Shown: positions 57,869 to 62,224 of the stretch, one piece after another
How positions within the stretch are numbered: the first letter of the stretch is position 1
Layout: each line of letters begins with the position of its first letter
Assembly: GCF_003261175.1 (NCBI RefSeq)
Contig: NZ_QLNP01000047.1
Location: forward strand, 1-62,224
Direction: 5' to 3'
DNA from: Arthrobacter globiformis
GTDB taxonomy: Bacteria; Actinomycetota; Actinomycetes; Actinomycetales; Micrococcaceae
DNA length: 62,224 nucleotides
Made by a program: the position numbers and the translations under genes
Notes under the pieces: generated by a model
The model's input: the letters and a program-made list of their open reading frames with translations, nothing else
What the model was told of the DNA's origin: nothing
Databases searched by the model: none

Positions 57869-58441
57869 TCACCCTGCTCCGTGCTCCGCAACTGCTTCGC
57901 TGGAAACCTCGGCGAGCGTGAGGCTGCGCTCACGGGCCTGGGCCAGGAGTCCGAGCAGAGCCTGTTCGGAGCTGCGGCCGGTGCGCGCAGTAACGGACCG
58001 GACAGCGTCGGTGATCAGGGCGCGCCTTTCGAGAGACTCTTCCAGGGCCGCCGCCGACTCCTCAGTCAGGACAGCTTCTGTGAGCCCGAGACCCGAGCCG
58101 GAGACGCTGCTGCCGACGAAACCATTCGCGGCGGCCACCGCACGGGCATTCAGCACTGCTTCGGCAGCTGATATCAGTTCCACGATCTGGGGAACGGACA
58201 GCCAGTAACGCAGCTTTCCGTCGGCCCGGCGGCCAGCCACAAGGTGCTGTTGGCGCAACTGCGCGAGCTGACCGGCCAAATGTGACGGCTTCAATCCGGT
58301 GGCCGAACACAGGTCGGCCACGCTGGCGGGACCGGAGGCCAGCACGCTTAGCACCCTGACGCGGGCCGGATGCGCCAGCAGCTTGAACAGTTCCGCTTCA
58401 GCGGATGCGGCCTGCTCCCCAAATTCTGCACGTTCCGTCAC
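57869..58441 (-). CDS. ArsR-type winged helix fused to an ANTAR-like domain
   Basis: Start at the GTG at 58441 behind GGGGCAGCA; the frame runs to 58468. 190 residues. About 12-80: ArsR-type winged helix (LFKLLAHPARVRVLSVLASG, ATGLKPSHLAGQLAQLRQQH). About 135-187: LERRALITDAVRSVTARTGR, SSEQALLGLLAQARERSLTL, AEVSSEAVAE; aligned by eye with the ANTAR domain of the divergent neighbour (LGARDAVGTASGIVMERLHV, SRDQAVATLISASRRRNEPL, HQLARDI), the R, A, R, S-x-x-QA, L, R and L positions match. A DNA-binding domain on an RNA-binding ANTAR is unusual. ANTAR proteins halt terminators in nascent RNA. Confidence 0.7.
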   Translation of the reverse strand: MTERAEFGEQAASAEAELFKLLAHPARVRVLSVLASGPASVADLCSATGLKPSHLAGQLAQLRQQHLVAGRRADGKLRYWLSVPQIVELISAAEAVLNARAVAAANGFVGSSVSGSGLGLTEAVLTEESAAALEESLERRALITDAVRSVTARTGRSSEQALLGLLAQARERSLTLAEVSSEAVAEHGAG

Positions 58442-58687
58442 TGCTGCCCCAATCTGACAGAAACACACCTGTTCCTACCGATTATCCCCTCAAAGAAACC
58501 TTGCTGACGGAATGAAGTCCCCATTTATCCGTTCCGACGGGCTCACGGATTAATTCGTTATCCAGCAAAGGCCTTTACCCTCTCGCGGTACGGGTCCTCC
58601 GCTGAAATAATTGTCTTAACGGTTTTCTGACGCGGCGGTCCGCCTTGCCTTGGGACGGCGTCCGCGAATCAATCAGCAAAGGAAACG

Positions 58688-58729
58688 ATGCCCGTGCCTG
58701 TTGCGGCAGCCACTCTTGCCAGGCCCTGA
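58688..58729 (+). CDS. Short leader peptide upstream of GAF-ANTAR gene
   Basis: MPVPVAAATLARP then TGA; ribosome site AAAGGAAACG is good, whereas the following gene's own is weak. Its TGA overlaps the ATG of the next gene (TGATG at 58727-58731), so the regulator is probably translated by re-initiation. Confidence 0.45.
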   Translation: MPVPVAAATLARP

Positions 58730-59442
58730 TGCAGGCCAACCTGCCTCTCGCCGACGAACTGGCGGCGCTGACCGCCCGGATCGCCGACCTGCTGCTGACC
58801 CACGAAACCGTCGACGAAGCGGTCTCGGCGCTGGCGCAGGCCCTTAAGGAAGCGATCCCCGGGGCGCTCGGGGCGGGAGTCAGCCTGATGGATACCCGCG
58901 GCCGCCGCACCAGCACGGCCTCCACTGATCCCACTATTGTGCAGGCTGACCAGTTGCAGTACGACCTTAGGCAGGGGCCCTGCCTGACGGCTTGGGCCCA
59001 GCAGGCGACCGTCACGGTCCGGGACACTCGGACCGACCACCGCTGGCCCGCCTGGAGCCGCGCCATAGCCGACCTGCCGCTCCGCTCGGTGATCAGCACC
59101 CCGCTGTCCACTCCCGACGGCGCGATCGGGGCGCTCAAGGTGTACTCCCCCGTTCCCGACGGGCTCGACTCCAGAGCCGTCCGCCTGCTCGAACTGCTGG
59201 CCCGCCCTGCTGCGCTGATGCTTGCCAACACCCAGGCCCGCGACGCCGCGCAACATCTCAGTGACGGGCTCATCGGCGCCCTCGGTGCCCGCGATGCCGT
59301 CGGAACGGCCAGCGGCATCGTCATGGAGCGCCTCCACGTCAGCCGCGACCAGGCTGTGGCCACCCTCATCAGCGCGTCCCGCCGGCGGAATGAGCCGCTG
59401 CACCAGCTCGCCCGGGACATCATCGCCGGCGGCGAGCTGTAG
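58729..59442 (+). CDS. GAF-ANTAR RNA-binding regulator
   Basis: 237 residues. GAF domain about 20-165 (VSALAQALKEAIPGALGAGV, YDLRQGPCLTAWAQQATVTV, RSVISTPLSTPDGAIGALKV), ANTAR about 180-235 (GARDAVGTASGIVMERLHVS, RDQAVATLISASRRRNEPLH). ANTAR domains bind two-hexaloop RNAs and prevent terminator formation; the GAF part senses a ligand. Start at 58729, coupled with a leader peptide. Divergent from the ArsR-ANTAR fusion with 246 bp between. Targets unknown. Confidence 0.88.
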   Translation: MQANLPLADELAALTARIADLLLTHETVDEAVSALAQALKEAIPGALGAGVSLMDTRGRRTSTASTDPTIVQADQLQYDLRQGPCLTAWAQQATVTVRDTRTDHRWPAWSRAIADLPLRSVISTPLSTPDGAIGALKVYSPVPDGLDSRAVRLLELLARPAALMLANTQARDAAQHLSDGLIGALGARDAVGTASGIVMERLHVSRDQAVATLISASRRRNEPLHQLARDIIAGGEL

Positions 59443-59676
59443 CCGGCCGTCACCTGAGCGCCTTCTCAACCGCTTCCCTGCGGGCCGCAACGGCCCCGCG
59501 AATAGGGACTGCCGCCGTTGGCAATTACCCCCATTCCGGGAGTTCGAGGCTGGCCTGACCGGTGCGGCTACAGCATTTTTCTCCTCTGCGCAATTTTGGC
59601 GCGCGGGCCAATTCCAAGGAAAATAGCCAGTCACCAACACAATGCACGTCCCGCTTACTTCAGGAGACAGAGAACC

Positions 59677-59829
59677 ATGACTAACAACATTGCCCCGGGC
59701 GCCGGGTTGAATGCCGCGCCGATCGCAGCCATGGCCGCTTTGGAAGACCTGGACCTCACGCCGCAAGGGCTGGCCGATGCCCCGGCTAACGAGCTGGATG
59801 CGGACACCCTCGTGCACCCCGGCCCCTAG
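59677..59829 (+). CDS. Small peptide (50 aa), unknown
   Basis: Ribosome site CAGGAGACAG, 9 bp before the ATG. The product opens MTNNIAPGAGLNAAPIAAMA and ends ANELDADTLVHPGP: hydrophobic first half, acidic second half, without Cys. It could be a small regulator or a precursor peptide; no modification enzyme lies close by, so a RiPP is unlikely. Its stop is 5 bp before the convergent SelO stop. Confidence 0.6.
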   Translation: MTNNIAPGAGLNAAPIAAMAALEDLDLTPQGLADAPANELDADTLVHPGP

Positions 59830-59834
59830 GCCGC

Positions 59835-61310
59835 TCAGGTTCCACAGAAGGTCCGGTAGGGACCAAAGCCTTCCGGCGCCGCCACTGCGTAACGTTCGAC
59901 GCCGGGACGCTCGTTATAGGGGTCCGTCACCGCTTCCAGCAACAGCCGGAGCGGCCCGAGGTCACCATTGGTTGCAGCGTCGAGTGCTTCCTCAACGAGG
60001 TGGTTGCGGGGCACATACACCGGGTTGACCCGGTCCATCATGTCCGCGTCCGGGTTCAGTGCCCGCCACCGTCGGGTCCAGGTGGCGAAAGCCTCGGATT
60101 CGTTGAACGTCTCCGGGAACCTTGTGTGCACGGGCCCGGCCTCGCTGCGGGCTGCCTTTCCGAGGCGCCGGAAGAACGACGTGTAGTCAACGCTTTCTTT
60201 TTGAAGCAATGCGAGCAGTTCGTCAATCAGAGGCGATGCCTCGTCGTCGCCGGTGCTTCCCTCCAGCCCCAGCTTGGCCTTCATGCCCGCCAGCCAGGCC
60301 GCGCTGTACTGCTGGCGGAAAGCCCCCAGCGACTCCTGGGCCAGTTCGACCGCACGATCCTCGTCGTCGTCGAACAGCGGCAGCATTGCCTCCGCAAGGC
60401 GGGTCAGATTCCATTCCGCAATCAGCGGCTGGTTGGCGTAGGCGTACCGTCCGTTCTCGTCGATCGAACTGTAGACGGTGGCGGGGTCGAACGCGTCCAT
60501 GAAGGCGCAAGGACCGTAGTCGATGGTCTCACCCGAGATCGCCATGTTGTCCGTGTTCATGACGCCGTGGATGAAGCCCACCAGCATCCATTGGGCCACG
60601 AGCGAAGCCTGGGCGCTGACCACCGCGTCGAACAGTGCGAGGTACGGATTGTCGGCTTCCGCCGCACCGGGGTAGTGGCGGGCGATCGCATGGTCGGCAA
60701 GGCGGCGCAGGAGCCCTTCGTCGCCGGCGGCCCGGGCGAATTGGAAACTCCCCACGCGCAGATGGCTGCTGGCTACGCGCGTGAGCACGGCTCCCGGCAG
60801 CTCGGTCTCCCGCTGGACGGAACGCGCGGTGGCTACGACGGCGAGGGAGCGGGTGGTGGGGATGCCCAGGGCGTGCATCGCCTCGCTGACGATGTATTCA
60901 CGCAGCATCGGCCCCACGACGGCGAAGCCGTCGCCGCCGCGCGCGAACGGCGTACGGCCGGAGCCTTTCAGGTGGATGTCGCGAAGGCGGCCTTCGGCGT
61001 CGGAGACCTCACCGAGCAGGAGGGCGCGGCCGTCACCCAGCCTCGGCGCAAACCAGCCGAACTGGTGCCCGGAGTAGGCCTGGGCAACGGGAGTGGCGCC
61101 GTCGGGCACTGCATTGCCGATCAGCAGCGGAAGGCCCTCCGGGCCCCTTAGGAAGTCCGGGTCAAAGCCCAGTTCGGCGGCCAGCGGCTCGTTCAGGACG
61201 AGCAGCCGCGGGGCACGGACCTCCTCCGCTTTCCAGGGAATGGCCATTTCGGCGAGCTCCGTGGCGAAGCGGCTTTCAAAGGTGACGGTTGATGCGGCTG
61301 CAGCGGTCAT
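59835..61310 (-). CDS. selO: SelO family protein adenylyltransferase (YdiU)
   Basis: 491 residues of the SelO/YdiU pseudokinase family: [106 protein letters not shown] and the conserved tail [20 protein letters not shown]. SelO transfers AMP to hydroxyl side chains of proteins and supports oxidative stress tolerance. The C-terminal Cys (FCGT) occupies the place of selenocysteine in animal SelO. Full length, all active-site motifs present. Confidence 0.93.
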   Translation of the reverse strand: MTAAAASTVTFESRFATELAEMAIPWKAEEVRAPRLLVLNEPLAAELGFDPDFLRGPEGLPLLIGNAVPDGATPVAQAYSGHQFGWFAPRLGDGRALLLGEVSDAEGRLRDIHLKGSGRTPFARGGDGFAVVGPMLREYIVSEAMHALGIPTTRSLAVVATARSVQRETELPGAVLTRVASSHLRVGSFQFARAAGDEGLLRRLADHAIARHYPGAAEADNPYLALFDAVVSAQASLVAQWMLVGFIHGVMNTDNMAISGETIDYGPCAFMDAFDPATVYSSIDENGRYAYANQPLIAEWNLTRLAEAMLPLFDDDEDRAVELAQESLGAFRQQYSAAWLAGMKAKLGLEGSTGDDEASPLIDELLALLQKESVDYTSFFRRLGKAARSEAGPVHTRFPETFNESEAFATWTRRWRALNPDADMMDRVNPVYVPRNHLVEEALDAATNGDLGPLRLLLEAVTDPYNERPGVERYAVAAPEGFGPYRTFCGT

Positions 61311-61337
61311 CTTTCAAGCATACGTTTTGCGTTTGAG

Positions 61338-61610
61338 TCAGAACCGGCGGGTCGGCGTCCGACGACGGCGGCCAGTCATGGACTCTGCCACACCGATCAG
61401 GGCGACGGCAGCGACGACGGCAACGATGAACCCGAGGACATTCAGCTCGAAGATGTCGCCGGTACCGAGCAAGCTGGCAACAACTCCGCCAATGACGGAA
61501 CCGACAAGGCCCAGGAGCAGCGTGGCGATAATGCCGAGGTTCTGCCTGCCGGGCTTGATAAGGCGGGCAAGGGCTCCGATAACAAGCCCGGCGATGATGA
61601 ATCCAATCAT
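61338..61610 (-). CDS. GlsB/YeaQ/YmgE-type stress membrane protein
   Basis: Start at the ATG at 61610 (GAAAGG before it); 90 residues with three TM segments: MIGFIIAGLVIGALARLIKP, LGIIATLLLGLVGSVIGGVV, VLGFIVAVVAAVALIGVAES, and a basic tail RRRRTPTRRF. The GARLIKPG pattern is typical of the family, which is induced by stress and of unknown mechanism. Divergent from the LEA-like protein, 137 bp apart. Confidence 0.88.
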   Translation of the reverse strand: MIGFIIAGLVIGALARLIKPGRQNLGIIATLLLGLVGSVIGGVVASLLGTGDIFELNVLGFIVAVVAAVALIGVAESMTGRRRRTPTRRF

Positions 61611-61644
61611 GGTCAACAGCCTTTCTGCTGGCATCCAACAATTT

Positions 61645-61674
61645 TGAACTGATGTAGGAAGTCTACTTACTATT
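61645..61674 (+). promoter_or_regulatory. Promoter of LEA-like protein gene, with direct repeats
   Basis: TTGAAC (61645-61650), 18-bp spacer, TACTAT (61669-61674). The -10 lies inside CTTACTATTA (61667-61676), which recurs 23 bp later (61690-61699), so two overlapping start signals or a repeated binding site may exist. Confidence 0.5.
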
Positions 61675-61747
61675 AGATGGTAACCATGCTTACTATTACG
61701 GGGTGCTGGTTCATCAGCAGCAGCTAACCCTCAAAGGAAAGAGAGCA

Positions 61748-62224
61748 ATGATGACCGAGAACCCATACGGCACCGGCCCGGGCACAACAGGCTACCCGGA
61801 CACCACCGGCGCGGAAACCACTGGATTCGGCACCGGAGCAGGTACTACCGGATACCCAGAGACGACTGAGTACGCGGGCACGGCCGGAACAGGCACCACC
61901 GGCTACCAGGACGAGACCTCCAAGAAGGACGCGGCGAAGGAAGAGGCCGCCAATGTGGCAGGCCATGCCGCCGGCGCTGCCCAGAACGTCGCGGAGACGG
62001 CCAAGACCGAGGCGAAGAACGTCGCGTACGAGGCCAAGAACAGCGCAAAGGATCTTCTGCACCAGGCCAAATCCGACCTGACCAGCCAGGCCGGCACCCA
62101 GCAGACGAAGGCCGCCGAGGGCATCCGCACCATCTCCTCGCAGCTGCGCACCATGGCCGACGCGCCGGACCAGCAGGGTGTGGCCGCGGACCTGATCCGG
62201 CAGGCCGCGGACCGCTCCGAGTCG
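61748..62224 (+). CDS. LEA-like stress protein, 5' part (runs off window)
   Basis: Open from ATG 61748 (ribosome site AAAGGAAAG) to the last base, no stop in 159 codons. Residues 1-58 repeat GTTGYPDTTG-like units rich in Gly and Thr. From about 58 onward comes an Ala/Lys/Glu amphipathic helix: KKDAAKEEAANVAGHAAGAA, QNVAETAKTEAKNVAYEAKN, SAKDLLHQAKSDLTSQAGTQ, as in late-embryogenesis-abundant proteins. Related actinobacterial proteins end in a membrane segment, here outside the window. Probable stress-protective protein. Confidence 0.65.
   Translation, partial: MMTENPYGTGPGTTGYPDTTGAETTGFGTGAGTTGYPETTEYAGTAGTGTTGYQDETSKKDAAKEEAANVAGHAAGAAQNVAETAKTEAKNVAYEAKNSAKDLLHQAKSDLTSQAGTQQTKAAEGIRTISSQLRTMADAPDQQGVAADLIRQAADRSES

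Noticed and set aside
59677-59829. RiPP precursor
   Set aside because: No Cys/Ser/Thr-rich core and no modifying enzyme, protease or exporter within reach.
1-62224. Prophage, integrative element, CRISPR or replication origin
   Set aside because: No integrase, capsid, repeat-spacer or DnaA-box cluster was seen; only one IS fragment.

Overview
The window is a high-GC actinobacterial chromosome segment, most like Arthrobacter/Pseudarthrobacter (Micrococcaceae). Support: GC-rich codon use, GTG/TTG starts, leaderless genes, ANTAR-domain regulators, lipoproteins and Tat-type signals, and dispersed intergenic palindromes. I could not run searches; product names rest on motifs read in the translations. 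No rRNA, tRNA, CRISPR array or phage module was seen.

Layout. 1-2236: IS30-type transposase tail, a MmyB-type regulator and a chimeric pseudogene (MFS head joined to a TetR tail). 2263-5457: three secreted proteins, two of them tandem metallophosphoesterases, each behind a copy of a structured leader. 5517-11372: minus-strand sugar operon (GH32 glycosidase, binding protein, two permeases, LacI) with twin LacI-like operators. 11420-12972: HipBA toxin-antitoxin with three palindromic operators 60 bp apart. 12961-22134: AraC, VOC protein, large multicopper oxidase, two DUF202 proteins, receiver-only regulator, degenerate EAL protein, alpha/beta hydrolase and FAD oxidase. 22309-33591: large secreted CHB_HEX/FG-GAP protein, methyltransferase, GT1 glycosyltransferase, GH26 lipoprotein, S1 protease, an sRNA, SGNH hydrolase, DUF2231 protein. 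33064-36956: second multicopper oxidase divergent from a large secreted protein and a lipoprotein. 37090-45324: rhomboid-like/DUF2156 (MprF-like) protein, SDR, zinc ADH, MFS, DUF695-like protein and a leaderless two-gene unit. 45386-48260: arsenic operon (arsR, MIP channel, an unlisted 18-residue Cys-rich peptide, arsC, trxB). 48452-54370: beta-lactamase-fold lipoprotein, SGNH hydrolase, LacI plus sugar porter, two VOC proteins. 54475-62224: small conserved proteins, third copy of the leader RNA, second sRNA copy, receiver-only regulator, VOC protein, ArsR-ANTAR fusion divergent from a GAF-ANTAR regulator, SelO, GlsB/YeaQ-like protein and the head of an LEA-like stress protein.

How parts work together. 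The arsenic operon fits ArsC reducing arsenate, TrxB supplying electrons, the MIP channel releasing As(III), and the peptide's three vicinal Cys pairs holding As(III); the last point is inference. The sugar operon is a complete uptake, hydrolysis and repression unit for a fructoside. The strongest candidates for undescribed biology are: (1) a ~115-nt structured leader in three copies; (2) two paralogous ~85-nt sRNAs with matching promoters, C-rich loops and near-identical terminators; (3) the Cys-rich ars peptide; (4) iterated G-tract repeats at helical-turn spacing near both multicopper oxidase genes and two other loci; (5) an ArsR-ANTAR fusion facing a GAF-ANTAR regulator.
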